Source of the DNA: Chryseobacterium sp. MFBS3-17 | GTDB lineage: Bacteria; Bacteroidota; Bacteroidia; Flavobacteriales; Weeksellaceae | Assembly (NCBI RefSeq): GCF_020687745.1 | Contig: NZ_JAJEWK010000007.1 | Location: 1-64,000 of the forward strand | DNA: 64,000 bases | Reading direction: 5' to 3' | Shown: positions 18,726 to 27,639 of the stretch, one piece after another | Layout: the number at the start of each line of letters is the position of its first letter | Numbering within the stretch: position 1 is the first letter of the stretch | Made by a program: the position numbers and the translations under genes | Notes under the pieces: model-generated | What the model saw: the letters and a program-made list of their open reading frames with translations, nothing else | Database searches by the model: none | Told to the model about the DNA's origin: nothing

Positions 18726-18810
18726 GAGGTAAAATTACGGTCCGGTTTGTTATTTTAGTGAAAGGAGAGGGCGTTTTTGGGCACGCTCCGTTTATTCAGC
18801 CATCCCGGTT

Positions 18811-19968
18811 TCAGCCCCGGAAATTTCCGGATTCAAAGCCGGAGGCACGTCCCACCGCACTGCTCCCGAAACGGTTTTTGATGCGGTCCATGGTTTGGTA
18901 CAGATTCATCAGTTCCTCGGTGTCTTCAAAGAGATCCATCTGATGATGGCCGTGCACCAGGCCGGTGAAGCGGAGTCCTACCAGCCGCAGCCTCATGCGG
19001 CGGGTATAGAGTTTCTCAAAAAGATCCAGTGCACACCGTGTCAGGGTATGGTCTGCAGCGGTATAGGCCACCCGGCACTGTTTGGTTTCGGTGTCAAAAT
19101 TGGAATAGCGTATCTTCAGCACTACGGTAGAGGTGAGCCATTTCTCCTTGCGGAGCTGGTAGGCCAGTTGTTCTGCCATGCCGGAGATGAGGCTTCGCAC
19201 CGCATGGATGTCCATGGTATCATTGCTGAATGTGCGTTCCGTGGAGATGGATTTTCTTTCGGAATACGGAACTACCGGAGTTTCGTCTATGCCATTGGCT
19301 TTTTTCCAGAGTTCAGTGCCGTTCTTCCCAATCATTTGCTGGAGTACCAGCACGGGCATCTCAGATAAAGTCTGAATGGTACGCACGCCCACACGGGAGA
19401 GTAACCGAAAGGTAGCATCGCCCACCATCGGAATTTTTCGGATGGAAAGCGGATTCAGAAAAGGTTTTACCTGGGCTTCTTTTATCTCTAATCTGCCCAC
19501 CGGCTTGGCCTGTCCGGTTCCGATTTTGGAAACGGTTTTATTGGTGGACAGCGCAAAACTGATGGGCAGTCCGGCCTCTCGGGTGACGGCTTCTGCCACC
19601 TCTCTGGTCCACTGGTAGCACCCGAAGAAGCGGTCCATGCCGGTAAGATCCAGGTAAAATTCGTCTATACTGGCTTTTTCTATTACCGGTACTTTTTCCT
19701 GAATGATTTCTGTAACGGTATGGGATAGCCGGGAATACATTTCGTGGTCACCGCGCACCACCCGCGCCTGCGGACAAAGCCTGAGGGCCATACGTATGGG
19801 CATGGCAGAGCGGACTCCGAAATAGCGTGCCTCATAGGAGCAGGAAGCCACCACACCGCGGTCTCCGCCGCCTATAATGACCGGTACACCATGAAGTGCG
19901 GAGTTTTGCAGCCGCTCGCACGATACAAAAAACGTATCCAGATCCATATGTACAATCGCTCTTTCCAT
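18811..19968 (-). CDS. dinB: Y-family DNA polymerase (DinB/ImuB-like)
   Basis: A 385-residue translesion polymerase. Catalytic motifs are present: MDLDTFFVSCE (Asp9) and SIDEFYLDLTG (Asp102, Glu103), so it should be active, unlike ImuB proteins that lack these residues. The thumb HhH region reads IRKIPMVGDATFRLLSRVG, and the little-finger domain follows. A canonical beta-clamp peptide QMDLF occurs about 35 residues from the C-terminus. The minus-strand -7 box TAATTTTG (19980-19973) ends five bases before the ATG, implying a leaderless or nearly leaderless mRNA. An 8-bp inverted repeat covers this promoter. The dnaE-like gene follows in the same direction. Confidence 0.94.
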   Translation of the reverse strand: MERAIVHMDLDTFFVSCERLQNSALHGVPVIIGGGDRGVVASCSYEARYFGVRSAMPIRMALRLCPQARVVRGDHEMYSRLSHTVTEIIQEKVPVIEKASIDEFYLDLTGMDRFFGCYQWTREVAEAVTREAGLPISFALSTNKTVSKIGTGQAKPVGRLEIKEAQVKPFLNPLSIRKIPMVGDATFRLLSRVGVRTIQTLSEMPVLVLQQMIGKNGTELWKKANGIDETPVVPYSERKSISTERTFSNDTMDIHAVRSLISGMAEQLAYQLRKEKWLTSTVVLKIRYSNFDTETKQCRVAYTAADHTLTRCALDLFEKLYTRRMRLRLVGLRFTGLVHGHHQMDLFEDTEELMNLYQTMDRIKNRFGSSAVGRASGFESGNFRG

Positions 19969-19970
19969 GG

Positions 19971-19992
19971 TACAAAATTATTCCATTTTGTA
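19971..19992. promoter_or_regulatory. Operator-like inverted repeat over the dinB promoter
   Basis: TACAAAAT (19971-19978) and ATTTTGTA (19985-19992) form a perfect 8-bp inverted repeat with a 6-bp spacer. The left arm is the -7 box of the leftward dinB promoter. It sits between dinB and the divergent S24-type regulator, the natural candidate for binding it. Confidence 0.6.
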
Positions 19993-20003
19993 TCAGAAAT
20001 ACG

Positions 20004-20030
20004 TATCTTTGTTGCTATAAATTATAGCAA
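20004..20030 (+). promoter_or_regulatory. -7 box and 19-bp palindrome in front of the S24 regulator
   Basis: TATCTTTG (20004-20011) matches the -7 consensus. Directly after it, 20012-20030 is a perfect 19-bp palindrome (TTGCTATAA-A-TTATAGCAA) ending on the A of the start codon. A repressor bound here would block its own transcription start and ribosome access. Its arms differ from the TACAAAAT operator at 19971. No -33 box at normal spacing was found. Confidence 0.55.
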
Positions 20031-20797
20031 TGTCCATTTTATCAGAAAACATGCGGTATCTCCGCGCCCAACTGGGAGACTCTCAGCAGAAGACCGCAGA
20101 CGCACTGCTCATTACCCGAGGCCGCTATGCCAAATACGAAGACGGCGCCACCGAGCCGCCCATTGAGATTCTGCTCCGCATTTCCCGGTATTTCCATGTG
20201 AGCATAGATTTGCTGGTGTCTGTGGATATCCGCAAATATCCGCTGGATACCATTGTGCAGCTGCCGGATAACCGCATTGTGCTGCCGGTGACGGTGGACC
20301 GGGCGGGGGATAACCGTATAGAAATCATTCCCCACAAAGCACGTATGGGCTACCTGAGCGGTTACAGCGATCCGGAGTATATAGAAAGTCTGCAGCATAT
20401 TTCTCTGCCCTTTCTGCGGAATGGCAAGTACAGAGCGTTTCCCATGGAAGGAGATTCTATGCCGCCGTATCATGACGGTACTTTCATCATCGGGAAATAC
20501 ACAGAATCTCTGGCAGACCTGAAGGTGAATCAAACCTATATCTTCATTACCCGAAATGAGGGAATTGTGTACAAAAGACTGCTGAACATCTCTCCGGGGA
20601 GCCTTACCGTGGCTTCAGACAATACGTTCTATGAACCTTATGTCATTAAAGCTTCAGACATTCTGGAAATCTGGGGGTTTGCCTGCAGTATTTCCACGCG
20701 TGCTGCAGAGGCAGAAGATGCCCACAGCAAGACGGTAAAAGAAATGTTGTTCGAGATAAAAAAGGAAATCCGCGATCTGGGAAACCGGAATGCCTGA
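20030..20797 (+). CDS. XRE-HTH / S24 (LexA-like) transcriptional regulator
   Basis: A 255-residue repressor-type protein. Residues 5-65 form a Cro/CI helix-turn-helix (LRAQLGDSQQKTADALLITR, then YAKYEDGATEPP). Residues 100-225 are an S24 peptidase domain with the nucleophile Ser143 in PMEGDSMPP and the general base Lys182 in IVYKRLL. This is the layout of self-cleaving repressors that respond to RecA-ssDNA. At the usual cleavage position, KARMGYLSGY (103-112), the dipeptide is Met-Gly rather than Ala-Gly. It is divergent from dinB-dnaE with operators between, so it probably controls that SOS-like mutagenesis cassette and itself. Confidence 0.9.
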   Translation: MSILSENMRYLRAQLGDSQQKTADALLITRGRYAKYEDGATEPPIEILLRISRYFHVSIDLLVSVDIRKYPLDTIVQLPDNRIVLPVTVDRAGDNRIEIIPHKARMGYLSGYSDPEYIESLQHISLPFLRNGKYRAFPMEGDSMPPYHDGTFIIGKYTESLADLKVNQTYIFITRNEGIVYKRLLNISPGSLTVASDNTFYEPYVIKASDILEIWGFACSISTRAAEAEDAHSKTVKEMLFEIKKEIRDLGNRNA

Positions 20798-21033
20798 GCG
20801 TTATATTGATGAATCATCTGCTTTTAAAACTATAATCGCTGGGTTCCGATTGGTAATCCGGGGAATAATTGAACCGCAAATCAGGGTTAATTGGCCTCTT
20901 CAGAATGGTTGCTGAGCTTCAGTGGCTTCATCATCATTTTATTAGAGTTAAGGCGTCCTTCAAAAAAAGTAAACACAAACATCCTATGCAGGGAATATTA
21001 TTTGTAACTTTATCTGATTAAAAAATATTTCCT

Positions 21034-21990
21034 ATGAAAAATACACTACTTTTTTCCGTGATGCGGAAGTTCCGGATACGGCCGCATGGCTTCAGAAATA
21101 CGCGGATTACTGCTCTTTGTTCGGGAGTGTTGATCCTCAGTGCATCTGCCCTGCAGGCACAGACTTCTGTACAGGTGCCCGATCCATCAGCTACCGTTTC
21201 CGCTTCGTTTATAGGTCCATATGCTAATGCAGCCAGAACCTACCAGATGATTATTGATGATTCCCAACTGACTGCCCTTAACGGCAAATATCTTACTTCT
21301 ATAGCCTTTCGTCTGAACTCATCGGCTTCCACCAACTGGCCGGCAACGGACGCCACCTATGGAAGCTACGAAATTTACCTGAGCGATGGGGTGGAGCCGG
21401 CAAACCGCCAGCTGAATTTTGCTGCAAATGTGGTGGGTACCCAAACCCAGGTGCGTGCCGGTGTGCTCACTATTCCTGCCGGAGCGCTGACCGCAGGCGG
21501 CTCACCCAACGCCTTCAGTTATGATCTTGTTTTTGATACGCCTTACCAGTACACCGGAACCAATCTGGTTATTGAGATACGCCATACCGGCAGCAATGCC
21601 AACAATACTTCTGTGAATGCCATGGGAACGAGTTCGGCCGGTTACGGAACGCTGTTTACTGCGTGCTGGGTGGGCAACAACAATGTTGCCGGCGGCAATT
21701 TTGCGGCGGTGAAGATTAATTCTGTAGATAATCTGGGCGTGAAGTCAGTGGAAATAGAGTCCGGATTCAGCATCTATCCGAATCCGGTGCAGGAAATCCT
21801 TTATATAAATTCTGACAGGGAAATCACAGAAATTCACATTTATAATATGGCGGGACAGAAGATTTATTCACAGAAGGACCGTATCAGAAATCCTGAAATT
21901 CCGGTACAGGGGTGGGCTGCCGGTACGTATGTAATCCAGACAGTGGATAAAAACGGGAATTCGGCCTCCCGGAAATTCATCAAGCATTAG
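21034..21990 (+). CDS. Secreted protein with T9SS type-A sorting domain
   Basis: A 318-residue protein. A signal peptide lies at about residues 20-42 (SGVLILSASALQAQ) after a basic leader; the start could instead be Met10. The C-terminal 75 residues are a type IX secretion sorting domain: GFSIYPNPVQEILYIN, IHIYNMAGQKIYSQK and AAGTYVIQTVDKNGNSASRKFIKH. This directs export across the outer membrane and surface attachment. The middle, about 45-235, is a beta-rich domain (YQMIIDDSQLTALNGKYLTS, SYDLVFDTPYQYTGTNLVIE) without a recognised catalytic site. It stands alone between the regulator and the SusCD operon. Confidence 0.87.
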   Translation: MKNTLLFSVMRKFRIRPHGFRNTRITALCSGVLILSASALQAQTSVQVPDPSATVSASFIGPYANAARTYQMIIDDSQLTALNGKYLTSIAFRLNSSASTNWPATDATYGSYEIYLSDGVEPANRQLNFAANVVGTQTQVRAGVLTIPAGALTAGGSPNAFSYDLVFDTPYQYTGTNLVIEIRHTGSNANNTSVNAMGTSSAGYGTLFTACWVGNNNVAGGNFAAVKINSVDNLGVKSVEIESGFSIYPNPVQEILYINSDREITEIHIYNMAGQKIYSQKDRIRNPEIPVQGWAAGTYVIQTVDKNGNSASRKFIKH

Positions 21991-22042
21991 CCCGTGCATG
22001 AAAGATTGAATTGAGAATCAACAACAGGTTTTTCACCAGTAG

Positions 22043-22090
22043 CACCCTGCAAAACGAACTTCAAAGTTTCACTGCAGGGTGTTATTTTTT
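22043..22090 (+). terminator. Rho-independent terminator
   Basis: CACCCTGCA (22043-22051) pairs perfectly with TGCAGGGTG (22073-22081), with a 21-nt loop and a T-rich tail at 22082-22090. It ends the T9SS cargo gene. Confidence 0.8.
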
Positions 22091-22352
22091 CATTAATAAT
22101 ATAAAAGTCTGAAGTGAGGCAGTTTAACCCCTATGAATGCTTTCTGGAGGGTGTGAAAACGCGGCTTCCGGCATTAAGATATTCTAATTGCTGCAAAAAC
22201 ACAAGTAAAATCCGGATTAAATATAGGTAACATCAGCTGATGCCTGATAACCATAGAATTACCGTATGTTGTTAAGGTTTGATTCAACTTCTATTGGTAA
22301 ATCCTTAAAGAAGTGTTAAAGTTCTCTTAAAGCCTTCCTGCTCCGGTCGGGG

Positions 22353-22360
22353 TACTTTTG
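22353..22360 (+). promoter_or_regulatory. -7 box before the SusC gene
   Basis: TACTTTTG matches TAnnTTTG and lies 17 bp before the GTG start of the SusC gene. The -33 region shows no TTTG at proper spacing, so an activator may be needed. The rest of 22091-22352 shows no further feature. Confidence 0.45.
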
Positions 22361-22377
22361 CATCAAAATAAATCGAC

Positions 22378-25359
22378 GTGAAAAGAAATCTTCAGAAAAT
22401 TCTGATTCTTGTATTAGCAGGGACTGTAACCGTAGAAATGGCGGGGCAGCAAAGACAAGACACATTGAAAGAGAGACAAATTGAAGAAGTGGTGGTTACC
22501 GCTTTGGGGATTAAAAGACAAGACAAATCATTAGGGTATGTGGCTGAAACGGTGGGCTCCGAAACTTTTGAGGAAACCCAGAACAATAACTGGGCTCAAT
22601 CTATGGAAGGAAAAGTGGCGGGACTTAAGATCCAGACTTCCGGTGCAGGACCTCTTGGCTCTTCCAGAATTACGCTTCGGGGCGAAAAATCCATGTTTAT
22701 GGATAATAACTACGCGCTGATTGTGGTAGATGGTGTACCCCTGAGTGACGGTCCCAGAGTGAACTCCGGAACCGGAACTTCAGCTTATGGAGCAGGATCC
22801 GGCGGGGATTTGCCTGTAGATCTCGGAAACGGACTGAACAGCATCAACCCGGATGATATAGAAAGTGTAACCGTACTGAAAGGAGCTTCTGCAGCCGCAC
22901 TATACGGATCCAGAGCCGCTAATGGTGCTTTAATGATTACCACCAAATCCGGGAAGAGCAGAAACGGAAAAATGCAGGTAACCTTTAACTCCTATGCCAG
23001 TTTTGATTCTGTTCTGAAGTGGCCGGATTATCAGCATGAATACGGACAGGGAACCCTGGCCAAAGATACCAACGGCAATTTTTACTATTCTTACGGCGCC
23101 TCGCCAGACGGTGTAAGTACCGGAGGAACCAGTAGTGCCTTCGGACCCAAGTTTGACGGACAATATTATTTTCAGTACGACCCCACGGTACAGGGACAAA
23201 GCCTTACACGCCAGCTGTGGAGGCCTTATAAGGATAATGTGAAAGGTTTCTGGGATGTGGGTTCCACCTATTCGAACAGTATTGCCATTGAAAATTCCAA
23301 TGACAAAACCAGTTTCAGAACCTCACTTACCTATCTGGATAATGAATGGATGATGCCCAATACCGGGTTCAACAGGTTTAATTTTGCCGGATCGGTATCG
23401 CACAAAATGAATGACCGCCTGAAGTTATCTACCAAATTTGCCTATAACAGGACCAAAAGTGACAACCTGCCGGCTACCGGCTATAACAACCAGTCCATCT
23501 CTTATTTTATGATCTTCCAGAATCCGAATGTGGACCTGGCATGGTACCGCCCCATCTGGAAAGAAGGTCAGTATCAGATAGATCAGATCCATCCCTTCAG
23601 TTCTTTTATAGATAACCCTTATATGATTGCATATGAAATGCTGAATGGTGTAGATAAACGCAATATTACCGGAAATATTACCATGGATTATGCTTTCAGT
23701 AACAAGCTGAGTCTGATGCTGCGCTCCGGAATTGAGTTTTTGAATGAAGAACGTACTACAAAAAGACCCTGGAGTTCTGCCAACTATCTGAAAGGATATT
23801 ACAGAGAACAATTTATCAAAAATCAAGAGTATAATAATGATATGCTCCTTAGCTACAAAGACGGGTTCGGAAAATTTGATGTGTCCGCATCTGTGGGAGG
23901 AAGTATCCGTTACAATGAATATGTCATGAACGACTATCAGGCTGTAGGTCTGAAGAATCCCGGAGATTATGCACTGACCAATGCCGTTTCTTTAATTACC
24001 AAAGTCCCGAAACCCTATGATGAACAGGTAAACAGTGCCTATGCGTTGGTAACGCTGGGTTATGATAACAAAATTTTTGTGGATTTGACCGGTCGTAATG
24101 ACTGGAGCAGTACCCTTCCGAACGAAAACCGCTCATTCTTTTACCCTTCTGTGAGTACCAGTTTCATTCTTTCTGATTTACTTAACCTCAGGTCATCCAA
24201 TTTTAATTACTGGAAACTGCGCGGATCGTGGGCCAAGGTGGGAATTGACGGATCTCCTTATCAATTGACCAAATATTATGATCTGGATGATATTCCGGGC
24301 GGGGTTACGGCACCGGGAACTTATCCGAACCCGCTGCTGAAGCCGGAAATCAATACCAATATTGAAACCGGAATGGATTTCGGACTTTTCAATAACCGTC
24401 TGAATTACAGCTTTACCCTCTATCAGAATAACACGGCCAATCAGATTATCCGCATTCCTATGATGTACGAAACGGGATATGCTCACCGCTGGATTAATGC
24501 CGGTGAAGTGCGCAACCGGGGGATAGAGATGAGCCTGGATGCCACGCCCATCAGGAAAGATAATTTCCGGTGGAAAATTGGAGCCAACTGGTCTACCAAT
24601 GAGAACAAAATCATGAGCCTGCCGCCGGAGTTCAACAATGAGCCGTACACCATGGCTACTGTAGCAGGTGTTGTATACTTCAATGCAGAAGTAGGCGGAT
24701 CACTGGGAGATTTGTATGGATATAAACTGATGAGAACACCAGACGGACAGGTTATCTACGGTAGCAATGGCTTGCCGGAAAGACCAGCCCGCATAGAAAA
24801 AGTAGGAAATGCATTCCCGGAGTGGAGAGCAGGACTTCAGAATGATTTCCAGTTCGGAAATATCTCGGTGAGTTTCTCCTTTGACGGACAACTGGGCGGT
24901 ATGGCATACTCACAGTCGCACCACAAGATGTCTGAACAGGGTAAACTGAAGCATACTCTTGTCGGAAGAGACAGCCCGGACGGAACCATTATAGGACAGG
25001 GTGTAGTACAGAATCCGGACGGCAGCTTCAGCCCGAATACCAAGCCGGTGACCCTCAGTTCTTACTATGGAGATTACTACCGCAGAGCGAATGTGGAAAC
25101 CAATACGTTTGATACTTCATTTATTAAACTGCGCGATGCCAGAATTGGTTACTCTTTCCCGAAATCCGTGATTGAACCCCTGAAACTGAATGATCTGACC
25201 ATTGCGGTTTTTGGCAAGAATCTATGGATGTGGACAGAATATCCGCTTTTTGACCCGGAAGTAGCCACGTTGGACAACAGTACCATCACGCCCGGTGTGG
25301 AAATTGGTCAGCTACCGTCTGCCAGAACCATCGGTTTCCAGCTGAATGTTAAATTTTAA
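22378..25359 (+). CDS. SusC/RagA-family TonB-dependent outer-membrane transporter
   Basis: A 993-residue TonB-dependent beta-barrel. After the signal peptide (ILILVLAGTVTVEMAGQ) there is a TonB box-like IEEVVVTALGIKRQDKSLGY. It has no N-terminal carboxypeptidase-regulatory domain, unlike many SusC proteins. The plug shows SMEGKVAGLKIQTSG, RGEKSM, LIVVDGVPL and VLKGASAAALYGSRAANGAL; the barrel ends ARTIGFQLNVKF. It begins with GTG. It pairs with the SusD lipoprotein 68 bp downstream, followed by a glycerophosphodiesterase and a phosphoesterase, suggesting uptake of phosphodiester or phospholipid head-group products. Confidence 0.95.
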   Translation: MKRNLQKILILVLAGTVTVEMAGQQRQDTLKERQIEEVVVTALGIKRQDKSLGYVAETVGSETFEETQNNNWAQSMEGKVAGLKIQTSGAGPLGSSRITLRGEKSMFMDNNYALIVVDGVPLSDGPRVNSGTGTSAYGAGSGGDLPVDLGNGLNSINPDDIESVTVLKGASAAALYGSRAANGALMITTKSGKSRNGKMQVTFNSYASFDSVLKWPDYQHEYGQGTLAKDTNGNFYYSYGASPDGVSTGGTSSAFGPKFDGQYYFQYDPTVQGQSLTRQLWRPYKDNVKGFWDVGSTYSNSIAIENSNDKTSFRTSLTYLDNEWMMPNTGFNRFNFAGSVSHKMNDRLKLSTKFAYNRTKSDNLPATGYNNQSISYFMIFQNPNVDLAWYRPIWKEGQYQIDQIHPFSSFIDNPYMIAYEMLNGVDKRNITGNITMDYAFSNKLSLMLRSGIEFLNEERTTKRPWSSANYLKGYYREQFIKNQEYNNDMLLSYKDGFGKFDVSASVGGSIRYNEYVMNDYQAVGLKNPGDYALTNAVSLITKVPKPYDEQVNSAYALVTLGYDNKIFVDLTGRNDWSSTLPNENRSFFYPSVSTSFILSDLLNLRSSNFNYWKLRGSWAKVGIDGSPYQLTKYYDLDDIPGGVTAPGTYPNPLLKPEINTNIETGMDFGLFNNRLNYSFTLYQNNTANQIIRIPMMYETGYAHRWINAGEVRNRGIEMSLDATPIRKDNFRWKIGANWSTNENKIMSLPPEFNNEPYTMATVAGVVYFNAEVGGSLGDLYGYKLMRTPDGQVIYGSNGLPERPARIEKVGNAFPEWRAGLQNDFQFGNISVSFSFDGQLGGMAYSQSHHKMSEQGKLKHTLVGRDSPDGTIIGQGVVQNPDGSFSPNTKPVTLSSYYGDYYRRANVETNTFDTSFIKLRDARIGYSFPKSVIEPLKLNDLTIAVFGKNLWMWTEYPLFDPEVATLDNSTITPGVEIGQLPSARTIGFQLNVKF

Positions 25360-25427
25360 TCAGTTAAAAATATTGAATACAAGTCATGATTCCCTCATGC
25401 TTTGATTTATAAAAACAACCATTAGTT

Positions 25428-26882
25428 ATGAAAAAACTATTCATTAATTTAAGCATCATCACTTCTTCGCTGCTGGTTTTAAACTCCTGCGGAAGAACCT
25501 TCGAAGAAATAAATACCGATACCAGCAAGATTGAAAACCCTACTGCAGGAAGCTTTCTGGCACCATTACAATATGAAATGTCCAATTACGGATATAACCG
25601 CGCAGATGATTTTACCTTTCAGCTGATGCAGGTGGCGCTGCCATTTCCCAATGAAGGAAATACCCTGAGCCGCTACTACCTTACCGAGGGTACCGGAAAC
25701 GGGTACTGGAACACCAGCTACAAATGGCTGAAGCAGGTGAAGGAAATGCGTGAGTTCGCCATTGCCGAAAATCAGCCGAATTATGTGGCGATTTCTATGG
25801 TCATGAATGCCTGGATCTATTCCAATCTTACCGATGCTTTTGGAGACATCCCGTTTTCTGAAGCCCTGAGACTGGAAGACGAGATTATGAAACCTAAATT
25901 TGACCGTCAGAAAGATATTTATGTACAGTTGCTGGATGATCTGAAGGCTGCCAACGCCATGTTCGATACCACCAAACAACTTTCTGACCTGGATTTATTC
26001 TATCACGGAGAATCTTCTGCTGCCAATATTCTGAAATGGAAAAAGTTTGCCAATTCCCTTTCGCTTAGACTTTTAACCAGAATTCAGAGCAGAAATGGTG
26101 AAGTAAACGTGCATGCCCGCATCCAGGAAATTGTGAATAACCCGGCGGTTTACCCAATCTTCCAGAATGTGGAAGATGGTGTCACGCTGAATATTTCCGG
26201 GGTTGCACCCTACATGCCACCTATTGCACGTCCTCAGGATTTCACCTCTTACCGGGCAGCAGGAGAGTTCTTTGTGGATGCTTTAAAAGCGAATAATGAC
26301 CCCAGAATGAGCAAGTTTTTCTCTCAGGCAAAAGCGCTGGCTGCACCCAGTCCCAATATCGGTTACTTTGGAGCGCCTTCCGGGTATGCTTTGGGAACGG
26401 TATTTAACTATCAGCCGTCCAATATGAACCAGAATCTGGCAAAAGCACCCCTTAAAGTCCTGGTATATCCGTATGCCGAACTTCAGTTTTCCCTGGCAGA
26501 GCTGGCACTGAAAGGCGTAATTCCAGGAAGTGCACAACTGTACTATGAAAATGGAGTAAGCGCAACACTTGAAGAGTGGGGAAATGCCGTACCGGCAGAT
26601 TATTTCCAGAACCCCGTGGTGGCATACAACGGAACCATGGAGCAGATCATGTTGCAAAAGTACATCGCTTTGTTCTTTGTAGATCACCAGCAGTGGTATG
26701 AACACAGAAGAACAGGATTGCCGGTATTGCCAAACAATGGCGGACTGATGAATAATGGCCAGATGCCTCAAAGAATGATGTATCCTGCTAACCCGAAAAT
26801 CATGAATACCGAGAATTATAATGCTGCAGTTTCGGCAATGGGCGGAGATGATATCAACACAAAAATGTGGTGGAACCAATAA
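25428..26882 (+). CDS. SusD/RagB-family surface lipoprotein
   Basis: A 484-residue SusD-like lipoprotein. The lipobox LNSC places the acylated Cys at about residue 21. The body is the tetratricopeptide-like SusD_2-type fold: TFEEINTDTSKIENPTAG, AISMVMNAWIYSNLTDAFGDIPFSEAL, and near the C-terminus EQIMLQKYIALFFVDHQQWYEHRRTGLPVL. It caps the SusC barrel and captures substrate at the cell surface. The substrate is inferred from the next two genes, which encode secreted phosphodiester and phosphoester hydrolases. Confidence 0.94.
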   Translation: MKKLFINLSIITSSLLVLNSCGRTFEEINTDTSKIENPTAGSFLAPLQYEMSNYGYNRADDFTFQLMQVALPFPNEGNTLSRYYLTEGTGNGYWNTSYKWLKQVKEMREFAIAENQPNYVAISMVMNAWIYSNLTDAFGDIPFSEALRLEDEIMKPKFDRQKDIYVQLLDDLKAANAMFDTTKQLSDLDLFYHGESSAANILKWKKFANSLSLRLLTRIQSRNGEVNVHARIQEIVNNPAVYPIFQNVEDGVTLNISGVAPYMPPIARPQDFTSYRAAGEFFVDALKANNDPRMSKFFSQAKALAAPSPNIGYFGAPSGYALGTVFNYQPSNMNQNLAKAPLKVLVYPYAELQFSLAELALKGVIPGSAQLYYENGVSATLEEWGNAVPADYFQNPVVAYNGTMEQIMLQKYIALFFVDHQQWYEHRRTGLPVLPNNGGLMNNGQMPQRMMYPANPKIMNTENYNAAVSAMGGDDINTKMWWNQ

Positions 26883-26886
26883 TCCG

Positions 26887-27636
26887 ATGAAACGATTTTT
26901 TTTGATAATTTTAGGGCTTGCTTCAGTGCTTATGAATGCGCAGACTCAGATTATTGCCCACCGCGGCTACTTCCGGGCAGAAACACCCGCGCCGCAGAAT
27001 TCCATAGAGGCGTTGAAAAATGCCCAGCAACTGATGGTGTACGGCTCGGAAGTGGACATCCGCCTTACGGCAGACGGGGTTCCTGTGGCGGTACATGACG
27101 AGCATCACGGCGACATGGAGGTGTCCGAAACCTCCTACGCCGGTCTTCTGAAACTGAAACTCAGTAACGGTGAAAACCTGCCCACACTGGAATCTTATGT
27201 ACAGCAGGCGACACAGAATGATGCGGTAAAGCTGATTGTAGAACTGAAGCCTGCAAAATCTCCTGAACTGGAAACCATGCTGGTACAGAAGGCATCAGAT
27301 ATAATCCAAAAGTACAACCAGGAGCTGCACACAGAGTTTATTTCCTTCAGTCTGCACATCTGTAAAGAAATCAAAAGGCTACGCCCGGATGCGGTAGTGC
27401 TCTACCTCAATGGAGATTTGTCACCGACACAATTGAAAGCTGCAGGACTGAACGGACTGGATTATCATTATAAAATATTGACAGAAACACAACCGGACTG
27501 GATCCGCGAGGCCGGTGAACTGGGACTGATCACCAACTCATGGACGGTAAATGATCCGCAGATTTATCAACAGTTAAAAAACAAGGGAATCAACTTCGTA
27601 ACAACCGATGTTCCCAATATTCTAAAAAATAAATAA
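26887..27636 (+). CDS. Exported glycerophosphodiester phosphodiesterase
   Basis: A 249-residue GDPD enzyme hydrolysing glycerophosphodiesters to glycerol-3-phosphate and an alcohol. After the signal peptide (FFLIILGLASVLMNAQ) it shows IIAHRGYFRAETPAPQNS (catalytic HR...EN-type motif, here with Gln-Asn), VYGSEVDIRLTADGVPVAVHDEH (metal-binding E-x-D and catalytic His) and IVELKP (metal Glu), ending in the TIM-barrel strand GINFVTTDVP. The start at 26887, 4 bp after the SusD stop, gives a proper signal peptide; an earlier in-frame ATG lies inside susD. Part of the SusCD operon. Confidence 0.9.
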   Translation: MKRFFLIILGLASVLMNAQTQIIAHRGYFRAETPAPQNSIEALKNAQQLMVYGSEVDIRLTADGVPVAVHDEHHGDMEVSETSYAGLLKLKLSNGENLPTLESYVQQATQNDAVKLIVELKPAKSPELETMLVQKASDIIQKYNQELHTEFISFSLHICKEIKRLRPDAVVLYLNGDLSPTQLKAAGLNGLDYHYKILTETQPDWIREAGELGLITNSWTVNDPQIYQQLKNKGINFVTTDVPNILKNK

Positions 27637-27639
27637 GAA

